From CAZWSX01 sp964636985 (lineage in GTDB: Bacteria > Planctomycetota > Planctomycetia > Pirellulales > Pirellulaceae), in NCBI GenBank assembly GCA_964636985.1, contig CAZWSX010000005.1, forward strand, positions 1-64,000: 64,000 bases of DNA. Reading direction: 5' to 3'. Positions 34,626-44,261 of the stretch are shown in pieces. Under the pieces are notes generated by a model that saw only the letters and a list, made by a program, of their open reading frames with translations, was not told the DNA's origin and did no database searches. Made by a program: the position numbers and the translations under genes. Numbering within the stretch: the stretch's first letter is position 1; every line of letters starts with the position of its first letter.

Positions 34626-36769
34626 GCGACCTTCGCTCCCGTGGCAGTGTCTTGGCCAACAGGTTTCGCTGCTGTTCGCTCTCCGACGGTCATCGCTTGG
34701 CCGTCCATGTAATCAGGCACGGGGCAACCGAATTGTTCGAGGATCGTCGGCGCCAAGTCGAGGAGGCGTGGTGCTTTCGAAGTGATTTGGTGATTGCTGA
34801 AAAGAATGCCGGGGACCACGGACGGATCAACGCAGTGGTCGCCCGACCAGGCCTTCTTGTTGTCGTGAAAGACTTCGCGACTGGTCCGACCGACGGCGGC
34901 ATCCCACGAGATGCGATATCCGCCTGCGTAGCCGACGATCAGGTCGGGAGCGTTTTCCTTGTAGGGGCCGCGGTAGGCTTTGACCGCCTGGTAGACGCGT
35001 TTGATTGCCGAGGCATTGGTTTGCGGGTCGATCAGCTTGCCGAGTTTCGCCGCGATCTCGTCTCGCAGCGATTGCGCTCCTTCGGGATCGACGATGCCTT
35101 GCTCGAATTTCCCCTTGAGGTTGAGAAAGATTCCGGTCAGACCAATCGCGAAGGCCTTGGTTCGCGACCAGTCGATGCCGGCGAGATAGTCTTCCGATCG
35201 TTTGGTGTCGTCGACAACCAGATAGCCATTTGCTTCCAGCCAGGCGTTCAAATCGATGCCGCGGCGAAATGTGTTGAAGCCATGATCGGAGAGGACCATC
35301 AGGAGCGTTTGGTCGTCGTCGCAACGTTTCATCGTCCGACCAACAAGCTGATCCATCCGGACGTACATGTCTTCTAGCGCCGTGCGGAACTTGGCCGGGA
35401 CGACTTCGGGCCTTGCTGGGTGGGACGGGTCGAGATACCGCCAGAACATGTGCTGCATGCGGTCGGTTCCGTCGAAGACGCATACGCACAATCCGTTGGG
35501 AACCTTGTCGAGCCCGTCGAAGAACATCTCTTCGCGCTCGCGATCGATGTCGGTGCACTGCTGCAAAAAGTGCTCGTCGTCGAGAACCTGTTCGCTCAAG
35601 CCCCACGTGTCTTCAGCCAACCCGAGTGTCGCGTAGGGGCCTTGGCGCTTTGCGAGATAGATTGGGTACACGGCGGGGTAACCAATTGCCATGGCCGGGT
35701 TTTCTGGATCGATGTTGATCGGCGTGACATACAGATCGAATTGCCCGTCGGTCGAAAGGAGCATGAACCGGCAAACGCCGCTGACCGCTTGGCTCCACGA
35801 GATCTTGAAGCGGACCGTGATCCAATCGGTGTATTGGCCCAGCTTGAGTTTGTATTTGTCGCTGCCGATCGTCAGCGTCGCTTCAGACGAGTTGTGCACG
35901 CGGACGGTGAACGGCAGTTTCAAGTCGCCGTGATCGGGGCCGGCGGGATGCGGCGGGCCCAACAATTCGCACTCCAGCAAATCGGCCTTGCGGGTGAGGT
36001 AGTGGACTTCGCCGCCAGTCTTCTTTTGCTCGTCGGCAGAGCGCGTCGTGTAGAGGCTGAACGTTCCTTGCGTGCCGCGCAGATCGGGTACGCACATCGC
36101 CGAGAGTTGGACGCCGTGCAGCTTCTCGGGCGGGAACGTAATCGGCACGCGGATGATGCAGTTGAAGATGCCGTAGTCGCTGAGGATGCTCCAAAATGGC
36201 TTGCTTTTGCGCAGCATCCGGATGTCAGGCACGCGGTAACGAATGCTCAGCGGACCGATACCGAACTTGCGCTCGACCGAGCGGATTTCGACCGAGCTGA
36301 GCTTGGGCTGATACGTTTTTTCGTCGGGTGTGAGAAAATCAAAGATGTTGTGCTTGCCGGGATTCACACCTGTTTGAAAGGTTGACCATGCCACCGGCGA
36401 GATGGGCGGTAGCGTACTGCCAAGGGGACCAAAGCTGCCGGTCTTGGCGAGAGCACCCAGATTGGGAAGCTTGCCTTCGTCGAGCAGCCGCTTGGTCAGC
36501 CCGTGATCGAGACCATCGAGTCCCAGCACGACCACCCGCTTGAAGCGCGGCGGCTTAGGCGGACGTTTCCGGAAGAGATAGCCGAACAGTCGCCGCAGCG
36601 GCCACAGCAGGATCATCAAGATCGCAGATCCAATGGCGCCGAAGACCGTCAAGAACGATCCAGCCAGCGCAAAACCGGCACCTGGGCCGATGTATCCGAC
36701 CATCGGCTGAGGGAGTGCCGTTTGGTCGAGATTCAGCAACACGAATTCGAGCATTGGTAATCCGAGCAT
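34622..36769 (-). CDS. Membrane-anchored alkaline-phosphatase-superfamily phosphodiesterase-like enzyme (copy 2)
   Basis: 715 residues. In place of a Tat signal it has an N-terminal hydrophobic block (PGAGFALAGSFLTVFGAIG then SAILMILLWPL, about residues 30-58), so it is likely tethered to the membrane. Catalytic motifs mirror copy 1: VLGLDGLDHGLTKRL, PPISPVAWSTFQTGVNPGK, SDHGFNTFRRGIDLNAWLE and WSGDHCVDPSVVPG. The pair suggests two successive or alternative phospho-/sulfo-ester cleavages at the envelope. It begins 35 bases after the arylsulfotransferase-like gene. Confidence 0.9.
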   Translation of the reverse strand: MLGLPMLEFVLLNLDQTALPQPMVGYIGPGAGFALAGSFLTVFGAIGSAILMILLWPLRRLFGYLFRKRPPKPPRFKRVVVLGLDGLDHGLTKRLLDEGKLPNLGALAKTGSFGPLGSTLPPISPVAWSTFQTGVNPGKHNIFDFLTPDEKTYQPKLSSVEIRSVERKFGIGPLSIRYRVPDIRMLRKSKPFWSILSDYGIFNCIIRVPITFPPEKLHGVQLSAMCVPDLRGTQGTFSLYTTRSADEQKKTGGEVHYLTRKADLLECELLGPPHPAGPDHGDLKLPFTVRVHNSSEATLTIGSDKYKLKLGQYTDWITVRFKISWSQAVSGVCRFMLLSTDGQFDLYVTPINIDPENPAMAIGYPAVYPIYLAKRQGPYATLGLAEDTWGLSEQVLDDEHFLQQCTDIDREREEMFFDGLDKVPNGLCVCVFDGTDRMQHMFWRYLDPSHPARPEVVPAKFRTALEDMYVRMDQLVGRTMKRCDDDQTLLMVLSDHGFNTFRRGIDLNAWLEANGYLVVDDTKRSEDYLAGIDWSRTKAFAIGLTGIFLNLKGKFEQGIVDPEGAQSLRDEIAAKLGKLIDPQTNASAIKRVYQAVKAYRGPYKENAPDLIVGYAGGYRISWDAAVGRTSREVFHDNKKAWSGDHCVDPSVVPGILFSNHQITSKAPRLLDLAPTILEQFGCPVPDYMDGQAMTVGERTAAKPVGQDTATGAKVA

Positions 36770-36804
36770 TACACGAGCGCTAAGGACAGAGCCATTTGAT
36801 CTTC

Positions 36805-38943
36805 CTACTTGCTTCCACCGGGCGCTGGCACTCCAGTTGGCTTGGCCACGACTTCCAGTTTCTCGCCTGGTTCGAGGTCGCGTCCTTTGAAGGCTGGGTA
36901 GTTCACGCCGTAGCGATAGCTGCGGAAGATTCCTCCCGGGCCGGTTGGCCCACGAGTTGGGCTGCCGCCTGGGGGACCTAAATCAGGAGGTCCGCCACTG
37001 GGAGGTCCTCCCGGAGGACCGAATCCGGGGCCACGGCCGGGATTGTCGGCCATGTCCTTGAGCTTTGCTTTTTGTTTATCGGTCCATAGCTTGCCAAGTC
37101 GATCATCAACTTGTTTTTGAATGGCGGCGAGTTCCGTTTTTTGCTTGCCGCTGAGGTCCAAACGATCGGCGATGAATTTGGGCATGATCTCACCAACGCG
37201 CGGGGGGCCGAATCCGGCGCGGGGCCCATCGGGACGCAATTTGTCTCGCGGACTATCGCCGGGCCGGAAACCACCAGCGCCTGGCGGAGGATTGCCGGAA
37301 ACCTCCAAAAGCCCCATCGCGAAGGCGGGCGAGGTGCGCCGGTCGTTTTGCTCCGCGGTGAGCAGCTTGCCGAGCTTGGCGTCGACGTCCTCCTGGAGCT
37401 TTTTGATTTCGTCGATTTGCGCGGTGGTGACTTCCAAGGCCCCCGCGACGAAACGGGGGACCAACTCACCAGGTCTCGGCAAGCCGCCCCGGCCCCCTGC
37501 CCCGCTAAGTCCGGAGCCGCCGCCTGGATGTTTGTACTGCCACACGATTTCGTTGGCAGGCGACACTTCAAATAAGATCGCTTGGTCTCCCGAACAAATG
37601 AAAGTGTTTCCGTTGGGGAGGCGCTGGGCTCCGGAAATGAGGCTTGAGTAGAAGCTTGCTTTGTCGCTGGCCGCGAACGACCATGTCGCTTTTTCGGGAG
37701 CGAAGGCCATGAATTCTTCGCGGTCGTATCCGCCTTGCTCGTTGATCGGTAGCGCAACTTCGTCGACGGTCGAGTAGTCGCCGTCGGGGCGGGCCATTCC
37801 GTTATTGAACAGCAGCATGTTGCCCGCGCCGGGCGCGCCATCCTCGATCCAGTGCGCGTTGTGCTGGGCATAGAGACGTTGATCGGCATTGCTTCCGCTG
37901 CGGTAGGCTTTGGGATTGCCCCAGCGGAACAGGAGGTCGCCACCCTTGCCGCTCTTGCCACCGGAGTGCGAGGCTGCTTCTTCGGTAGTCGTGCTATGGT
38001 CGATGACCCAGACCTCATGGAACTCGTGAACGCTGATCATGATCTGATCGAGCTTCGCGTTGTACGCGACCGAGTTGACGTGCATCCAGTCGCCATCCAT
38101 CGGCCCACCGCCACCACGCCCGCCATCGGGCCCGCCGGTTCCTGGCTTCCCATCCTTCGTTCCTCCGCCGACATAGCCGAGCGAGCGCAGCCGAGCGACT
38201 TGATCGGGATCTTGCATCATGCGATCCATCATGCCGGTGCTGAAATTGACATCGACCAGCTCAGGGTGCTCCGACACGTCGCCGTAGCTCGGCTTTTGAT
38301 TGTCGGCGTCCTGAATCAAATGATCCCACGCGTGCCATTGCCAGACGATCTCGCCTGTCTTTTTGCTGGTCGGTTTGATTTCGAGGATGCAGTCGGGCAC
38401 AAGTTGGGTTCGCATCGATTCGGGCCGGCGTCCAGCGGCGATGGCTTGCTCTTTCGACTTGGGGTCGCTCGCCACCACGAGTACGTTTCCGTTCGGTAGC
38501 CGGCAAATATCGTGATGTGGTCGCAACTCGCTCTCGCCAAAGGAATAGTCCCAGACGAGGTCTCCGTCCCAGGTGAATTCCTGGATGCGGCCGCCGGAAC
38601 CTGGTCCCCCGGCTGCGAAACCGCGCTCGGAAGCAGGACGCAGTAGGTTTCCGTTTTCGAGCAGATAGGCACTCAATGCAGGCGTGAATTGACTCTTCCA
38701 AATGTTAACCACCCGGCCCTCCATATCGATCAGATAGGTCCTGGTCGAGTTCATCGGGGCGACCAGCGTGTAGCCGATGTACGCGGAGGATTTGTGGACG
38801 GTGACTCCGTCGGTAGGGTCCTTGAGCGAGGCGTGAGCCGGCTTGGCAGTCTCTTGGGCTTGCAACGGGGTCGCCGGGGTGGTCGGCAAGACCGCCGCTA
38901 GGACGACAACTGCTAAGAATTTCCAACGCTTCGGCGAAACCAT
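36805..38943 (-). CDS. Arylsulfotransferase (ASST)-like exported protein, copy 1
   Basis: 712 residues from ATG 38943, with GGAGGG six bases upstream. A signal peptide (PKRWKFLAVVVLAAVLP) leads to a beta-propeller-like region: YIGYTLVAPMNSTRTYLIDMEG, TWDGDLVWDYSFGESELRPHHDICRLPNGNVLVVA, GEIVWQWHAWDHLIQD, EFHEVWVIDHSTTTEEAA. These match the ASST family, whose members move a sulfuryl group between phenols. The His-His in LRPHHDICRL could be catalytic. The C-terminal third has two LTxxQ-like helical repeats (KLGKLLTAEQ, LGKLWTDKQKAKLK) and Gly/Pro-rich linkers. It ends with RSYRYGVNYPAFKGRDLEPGEKLEVV, shared with copy 2. Confidence 0.88.
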   Translation of the reverse strand: MVSPKRWKFLAVVVLAAVLPTTPATPLQAQETAKPAHASLKDPTDGVTVHKSSAYIGYTLVAPMNSTRTYLIDMEGRVVNIWKSQFTPALSAYLLENGNLLRPASERGFAAGGPGSGGRIQEFTWDGDLVWDYSFGESELRPHHDICRLPNGNVLVVASDPKSKEQAIAAGRRPESMRTQLVPDCILEIKPTSKKTGEIVWQWHAWDHLIQDADNQKPSYGDVSEHPELVDVNFSTGMMDRMMQDPDQVARLRSLGYVGGGTKDGKPGTGGPDGGRGGGGPMDGDWMHVNSVAYNAKLDQIMISVHEFHEVWVIDHSTTTEEAASHSGGKSGKGGDLLFRWGNPKAYRSGSNADQRLYAQHNAHWIEDGAPGAGNMLLFNNGMARPDGDYSTVDEVALPINEQGGYDREEFMAFAPEKATWSFAASDKASFYSSLISGAQRLPNGNTFICSGDQAILFEVSPANEIVWQYKHPGGGSGLSGAGGRGGLPRPGELVPRFVAGALEVTTAQIDEIKKLQEDVDAKLGKLLTAEQNDRRTSPAFAMGLLEVSGNPPPGAGGFRPGDSPRDKLRPDGPRAGFGPPRVGEIMPKFIADRLDLSGKQKTELAAIQKQVDDRLGKLWTDKQKAKLKDMADNPGRGPGFGPPGGPPSGGPPDLGPPGGSPTRGPTGPGGIFRSYRYGVNYPAFKGRDLEPGEKLEVVAKPTGVPAPGGSK

Positions 38944-39234
38944 CGATACCCTCCGACTCAGACTGTCTGCTCCCCGAAAGTGTGACCCAGCGCGCCGAGG
39001 CCCCAGATCAGATGCGAATTCCGGGCACGATTGGTGCCAGAAATATCTGCCATCACTTTCGAGAATACGATCCTTGTTTTTCGCCAACGCTCGCAGTTCG
39101 ATTCAACCAAATCGAGCCGCGGAGAGGGTAAGTCGTCGGTGCTTCCACTATACAACTAGCCCGTTGCGAAGGCGCTCCGGAGACTCGTCCGCGAGCGCTG
39201 AGAACACCGCAATTCAGAGCACACCTCGCGGAAG

Positions 39235-41691
39235 TTACGACTTGGAATCAGGCGAGTCACCAGAAGGTTTATCTTCGGGCGGACGACCGCCGGGCCGACC
39301 GCCAGGACCGGGCCTTCCGCCTGGGCCGCCGGGTCCTGGCCGACCACCCGGGCCACCGCCAGTTGCTGGCTTGGCGACGACTTCCAATTTTTCGCCCGGC
39401 TTCATTTCGCGTCCCTTGAAGGCTGCGAAGTCAGCGCCGTACCGATAGCTGCGGAAGATTCCGCCCGGGCCGCCACCACCGGGGCCACCAGGTCCACGAC
39501 CTGGACCACCTGGAGGTCCACCGAATCCGGGAGGACCGCCACCGGGAGGTCCTCCGCCAGGACCACCCCCCGGCGGACCGAATCCAGGACGACCAGGTCC
39601 TCCTGGGCCGCCACCGGGAGGACCACCACCAGGAGGTCCACCTGGAGGTCCAAATCCAGGGCCGCGGGCAAAGTTCTCTTCCATCTCTTTGAGGCGTGTC
39701 TTTTGGTCGTCGGTCCAGATCTTTCCGAGTTGCTCGTCAATTTGCTTTTGAATCCCCTCGAGTTCCTTTGTTTGTTCTTCGGTCAATTCCAATCGATCGG
39801 CGATGAACTGCGGGATGACTTCGCCAACGCGCGGCATGCGGAATCCGCGCGGTGGGCCGAAGAGGCGCGGACCGTCACCGGGAGGTGGGCGATCACCGCC
39901 CGGGGGCGGGCCACCAGGGGGACCGCCTGGCGGTCCGAAACCAAAGAAGGGCTGATTGCGTTTTTCGTTCTGTTCCTGGGTGAGAAGTTTTTCGACCTTG
40001 GCATCAATATCTTCTTGAAGCTTCTTGATCTCCTCACGCTGGGCATCGGTGACTTCCAAAAATCCCGCCAGAAAACCTGGGATCAACTCGCCCGGTCGTG
40101 GAAATCCGCCGGGACCACCAGGGCCACCGGGACCGAAGCCTGCCCCGGGATGCTTATACATCCACACGATGTCTCCCTCGGGCGTCACTTCGAATAAGGT
40201 GGCCGAGTTGCCCGAGCAGATAAACGTGTTTCCGTTAGGAAGCCGCTGAGCACCGGAGATGAGCATTGAGTAAAAGCTCGTTTTGTCGCTGGCCACGAAG
40301 GACCATTTTGCTTTCTCGGGTGCGAAGGCGGTGAATTCTTCGCGGTCGTAACCGCCTTGCTTGTTCGTCGGCAAGACGACTTCGTCGACGGTCGAGTAGG
40401 CGCCGTCGGGCCGACTATTGCCATTGTTGAAGACGAGCATGTTGCCGGCACCCGGGAGGCCATCAGCGATCCAGTGAGCGCAGTGCTGAGCATAAAGGCG
40501 TTGATCGGCGTTGCTGCCACTGCGATAGGCTTTGGGATTGCCCCAACGGAACAAGAGGTCGCCCCCTTTGCCGCTCTTACCGCCTTGATGCGAGGCGGCT
40601 TCTTCGGTGGTGGGGCTGTGGTCGATGACCCACACTTCGTGGAACTCGTGGATGCTGATCATGATTTGATCGAGCTTCGGGTTGTACGTAATCGAGTTCA
40701 CGTGCATCCAGTCGCCTTCGAAGGGACCACCTCCGGGTGGGCCACCCCCACCTGGACCACCTGATCCTCCAGGGCGTCCTGGACCACCCGGCCCTGGAGG
40801 GCCGCCCGCTGGCCTTGGCGGTGGACCTTTCTTCTCGGGTTCTTTGCCTATCTTGCCGTCGTCCTTGGGAGCGTCTTTCGGTGCGTCCGCAGGGGCGTTG
40901 CCGCCGCCGACGTAGCCTAACGAGCGCAGTCGGGCGACTTGCTCGGGGTCCTGCATCATGCGGTCCATCATTTCGGTGCTGAAATTGACGTCCACCAGTT
41001 CGGGGTGTTCCGACACGTCGCCGTAGCTGGGCTTTTGTTTATCGAAGTCCTGCACCAGGTGATCCCAGGCGTGCCACTGCCATACGATCTCGCCCGTCGT
41101 TTTGCCGGTTGGTTTGATTTCGAGGATGCAGTCGGGAATGAGTTGCGATCGCACCGATTCGGGGCGACGGCCCGCGGCGATCGCTTCTTCTTTCGTCTTG
41201 GGGTCACTCGCAACCACCAGCACATTGCCGTTGGGAAGGCGGCAAACATCGTGATGCGGCCGCAGCTTGGTGTCGCCGAAGGAGTAGTCCCACACCAGCT
41301 CGCCTTCCCAGGTGAATTCTTGAATGCGACCACCGGCACCTGGTCCACCGCCACCCTGTTCGGCACCGGGTCGGAAGAGATGCCCGTTGTCCAGAAGGTA
41401 AGCACTCAGAGCGGGCGTGTAGTCGCTTTTCCATTCGTTGACGACTCGCCCGTCCATGTCGATCAGGTAGGTGCTGGTCGAATTCATGGGCGCGACCAGG
41501 GTATAGCCGACGAAGGCGCTCGACTTGTTGACGGTGAGTCCGTCCTTGGGATTCTTGAGGGGGTATTCGTCTGATTTCGAAGACGCGGGGGTGGAACCCT
41601 TCCCGGGGGGGTCCTGGGCAAACAACCAGAACCCCGGCACGGTCGCTAAGACCGCTGCCGCAAGGTATCTCCAACGATGCGACCGACCCAT
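39235..41691 (-). CDS. Arylsulfotransferase (ASST)-like exported protein, copy 2
   Basis: 818 residues from ATG 41691 with GGAG eight bases upstream; a signal peptide is present (HRWRYLAAAVLATVPGFWLFA). It is a close paralogue of the next gene: same YTLVAPMNSTSTYLIDMDG, LRPHHDVCRLPNGNVLVVA, WQWHAWDHLVQD and EFHEVWVIDHS blocks. It differs by much longer collagen-like Gly-Pro runs near the middle and in the C-terminal region, plus an LTxxQ-like helical repeat pair (VEKLLTQEQNEKRNQ, LELTEEQTKEL). The pair is a tandem duplication 291 bases apart. It follows the kinase gene by 131 bases. Confidence 0.88.
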   Translation of the reverse strand: MGRSHRWRYLAAAVLATVPGFWLFAQDPPGKGSTPASSKSDEYPLKNPKDGLTVNKSSAFVGYTLVAPMNSTSTYLIDMDGRVVNEWKSDYTPALSAYLLDNGHLFRPGAEQGGGGPGAGGRIQEFTWEGELVWDYSFGDTKLRPHHDVCRLPNGNVLVVASDPKTKEEAIAAGRRPESVRSQLIPDCILEIKPTGKTTGEIVWQWHAWDHLVQDFDKQKPSYGDVSEHPELVDVNFSTEMMDRMMQDPEQVARLRSLGYVGGGNAPADAPKDAPKDDGKIGKEPEKKGPPPRPAGGPPGPGGPGRPGGSGGPGGGGPPGGGPFEGDWMHVNSITYNPKLDQIMISIHEFHEVWVIDHSPTTEEAASHQGGKSGKGGDLLFRWGNPKAYRSGSNADQRLYAQHCAHWIADGLPGAGNMLVFNNGNSRPDGAYSTVDEVVLPTNKQGGYDREEFTAFAPEKAKWSFVASDKTSFYSMLISGAQRLPNGNTFICSGNSATLFEVTPEGDIVWMYKHPGAGFGPGGPGGPGGFPRPGELIPGFLAGFLEVTDAQREEIKKLQEDIDAKVEKLLTQEQNEKRNQPFFGFGPPGGPPGGPPPGGDRPPPGDGPRLFGPPRGFRMPRVGEVIPQFIADRLELTEEQTKELEGIQKQIDEQLGKIWTDDQKTRLKEMEENFARGPGFGPPGGPPGGGPPGGGPGGPGRPGFGPPGGGPGGGPPGGGPPGFGGPPGGPGRGPGGPGGGGPGGIFRSYRYGADFAAFKGREMKPGEKLEVVAKPATGGGPGGRPGPGGPGGRPGPGGRPGGRPPEDKPSGDSPDSKS
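39470..39670. repeat. Degenerate GGAGGTCC/GGACCACC short tandem repeats in the ASST copy 2 gene
   Basis: Dense imperfect 9- to 18-base repeats encode the Gly/Pro-rich stretch. Slippage-driven length change would alter the linker between the LTxxQ-like helices and the conserved C-terminal RSYRYG motif. Confidence 0.7.
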
Positions 41692-41822
41692 AGAAAGGCT
41701 CCGCTGCAGTTGACTGCTCACTTTGCAAAAGCACGGCCCGACGCGGGGCGAGCTCGACTGAAGATGCGAATTCCGAGCGACGCGAGTGCCAAGAATTCTT
41801 TCGTCGGCGTTAAGAATTTTGA

Positions 41823-44261
41823 TTAAGAGTTTTGGAAGCGGGCGAGGGCCCGCTTTTCGATCTCGTCGAGCCGTTCGTCCGCGATAGGCGTCGCCTTGCG
41901 AATCCGCTGGTGGGCTTCTCGCTGTAATAAAAGCAGCTCGATCAAATCGAACCAGGGACCGGGGAGTTGCCACTCCGCGATTCGATCGTCCAGGGATGTC
42001 GCCCATAGTGTGACCCACTCTTGGATGAACTGATCAGCCTGGGTCAGGTACTGGTCGGCCAGTTCCTTGTTGCCCAGGGCGTGCTCCGTCATCGCCATCA
42101 CCGGCAATGCCATTCGCGAGAGGGGTTGATCGCGGTCGAGGAGCCCACGAAGCTCTTTTTCAGCCGCCCCGTAGTCGCCAGCGCGATAGTGAGCAAGGCC
42201 CATGATAAAGTGGCGGATTTCCGGTGGCCCTCCGGGCGGGCCCATTCGAAAGCCGGGGCCGATGGTTTCAATGAGACCAGGGCCAAACGGTCCGCCATGT
42301 TCTGGCGGAGGGCCGTCTTTAGGGGGTGGCCCTGGTCTCCTCTCCCCAAAGTGCCCCTTTCCTTTAGGGCCACGGTCGCCCGGCCTTGGTTCGCCCTCGG
42401 GGTGAGGTGGACGGTCGTCGCGGAGATGTTGTTCCAACTGTTTCTCGAGCTTCTGGGCAATCGGCTTCGCGTCGGCTGGACTCATCGGCAGATCCAAGAG
42501 GGCGCGGGCCGAAGACATCAGGAAGACCGGGTTGTCGGACGATTCAAATTGCTCCTTCAGAGACTTGTGTGCCAAATCGTAAGCCTTCTTATCTCCCATG
42601 TAGGCACACAATTGCGGGACGCCCCACCATCCGGGGTTGTTGGCGGGGGCATCTAGTCGGAGCGCCTTTCCAAAGTCGGCAGCAGCGGTCTTCCAAGCAC
42701 CCACGCGAACGCCTAACGATCCGCGGCCGGACCACGCGAGGTAGTGATCCGGCTGGAGCTCGGTGGCCTCGGTGTAGTCGCGCCAGGCCGCCTTCCACTG
42801 TTGCTGGTCGGCGTTGGCCCGCCCGCTATCGAGCAACACATTGGACTTCTTCAATCGATCGGCAAACTGTTCCGCGCTTTTGCGATGCTTCTCGGCGGTT
42901 GCCAAAGCGTTGGTAGCGCGGATCGCCTGCCACGTGCTGACCGCGGTCCCAGTGACCAGGGCCAGCAGCACCAGCGACGATGCCGTGAAAACGACTTTAT
43001 TTCGCTGGGCGAACTTTTGCAGCCGATACCACGTCGAAGGGCGGCGCGCGACGACGGGCTGCTGGTCGAGATAACGCTGCACATCGCGGGCGAGATCGGC
43101 CGCGCTTTCGTACCGCCGGCGGCGATCTTTCTCCATCGCCTTCATGACGACCCAATCGAGTTCGCCGCGCAGCGTGCGGGCCACCGTTTCAGGAAGCAGG
43201 CCACGTTTGGCAGCGCTGGTCGACTCGTTGGCCGCGGCGCGTGTCGATAGCCGTGTCGACGGGCGCGGTGGCTCTTCTTCGCGGATAATTCGCCGGAGTT
43301 CGTCGAACGTCGCCGTCTGCATCCGCTTCTGGTCGTACGGAGTCGTCCCCGTGAGTAACTCGTACAGCAATACTCCCAGCGCGTAAACGTCGCTGCGGGT
43401 GTCGACGTCGAGCGAGTTCAGCTCAGCTTGTTCGGGACTCATGTACATGGGAGTCCCGATCATCTGCGCGAAGCGGGTGTAGATGGTCTTGTCGGTAAGG
43501 GGCTCGCCAATCGCTTTGGCGACACCGAAATCGATCACCTTCACCACGGGCGTGACATCGTGGAGCGTCACCATGACGTTCGAGGGCTTCAAATCGCGGT
43601 GAATTACGCCGCGCTGGTGCGCGTGCTGAACGGCATGGCAAACGTCGATGAAGAGGGCCAGGCGATCTCGTATACTCAGCCGCTGTTGCTCGCAGAACTC
43701 GGTGATCGGAACGCCGCGAACCAGTTCCATCACAAAATAGGGCTGCCCCGAAGTGGATGTGCCGCCGTCGAACACGCGGGCGATGTTGGGGTGGTCCATC
43801 AGCGCCAGAGCTTGACGCTCGGCTTCGAACCGCGCGATGACCTCCTTGGAATCCATGAACGACTTGAGGAGCTTGAGCGCCACCCGACGGCGGACGGGCC
43901 GCTGCTGCTCCGCGACGTAAACCTGGCCGAAGCCCCCTTCGCCGATCTTTTCCATCAGCCGGTAATGGCCAATCGATTCGCCTGTGCGATCGTGAACGTT
44001 TTGGGGCTTGGGGGTTAACAAGGCAGGCGTTGCATCGACCGGTGGAGCGACGGCGTCGAGTTGCTCGCGCATCAGGTCGCAGGGGACGGGGCGCTCATCC
44101 AGGACATTCAGCGATTGGTTGTGTGCGCTGAGAAGTTTGGCGACGGCTGCGCGCAAGTTGCCATCGGGCCCGCACGCTCGGCTCAGAAACGCTTCCCGCT
44201 CGGACAAGGAGTCGATGTCGAGCGCTGAGAGAAAGATTGACTTTTCCTGTCCGATCGACAT
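41823..44261 (-). CDS. Membrane serine/threonine protein kinase with C-terminal repeat domain
   Basis: 812 residues. The kinase domain starts near residue 100: IGEGGFGQVYVAE glycine loop, ATP-lysine Lys130 in VALKLLK, VIHRDLKPSNVMV catalytic loop, VIDFGVAKA (DFG) and TPMYMSPEQAELNSLDVDTRSDVYALGVLLYELLTGTTPY. A membrane helix (VVFTASSLVLLALVTGTAVSTW) lies near residue 440. The outside part has TPR-like helices (WRDYTEATELQPDHYLAWSGRGSLGVRVGAWKTA) and a Gly/Pro-rich insert like those of the downstream ASST proteins. The N-terminal about 90 residues resemble the planctomycete kinase N-region. It could phosphorylate regulators of the run that follows it. Confidence 0.95.
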   Translation of the reverse strand: MSIGQEKSIFLSALDIDSLSEREAFLSRACGPDGNLRAAVAKLLSAHNQSLNVLDERPVPCDLMREQLDAVAPPVDATPALLTPKPQNVHDRTGESIGHYRLMEKIGEGGFGQVYVAEQQRPVRRRVALKLLKSFMDSKEVIARFEAERQALALMDHPNIARVFDGGTSTSGQPYFVMELVRGVPITEFCEQQRLSIRDRLALFIDVCHAVQHAHQRGVIHRDLKPSNVMVTLHDVTPVVKVIDFGVAKAIGEPLTDKTIYTRFAQMIGTPMYMSPEQAELNSLDVDTRSDVYALGVLLYELLTGTTPYDQKRMQTATFDELRRIIREEEPPRPSTRLSTRAAANESTSAAKRGLLPETVARTLRGELDWVVMKAMEKDRRRRYESAADLARDVQRYLDQQPVVARRPSTWYRLQKFAQRNKVVFTASSLVLLALVTGTAVSTWQAIRATNALATAEKHRKSAEQFADRLKKSNVLLDSGRANADQQQWKAAWRDYTEATELQPDHYLAWSGRGSLGVRVGAWKTAAADFGKALRLDAPANNPGWWGVPQLCAYMGDKKAYDLAHKSLKEQFESSDNPVFLMSSARALLDLPMSPADAKPIAQKLEKQLEQHLRDDRPPHPEGEPRPGDRGPKGKGHFGERRPGPPPKDGPPPEHGGPFGPGLIETIGPGFRMGPPGGPPEIRHFIMGLAHYRAGDYGAAEKELRGLLDRDQPLSRMALPVMAMTEHALGNKELADQYLTQADQFIQEWVTLWATSLDDRIAEWQLPGPWFDLIELLLLQREAHQRIRKATPIADERLDEIEKRALARFQNS

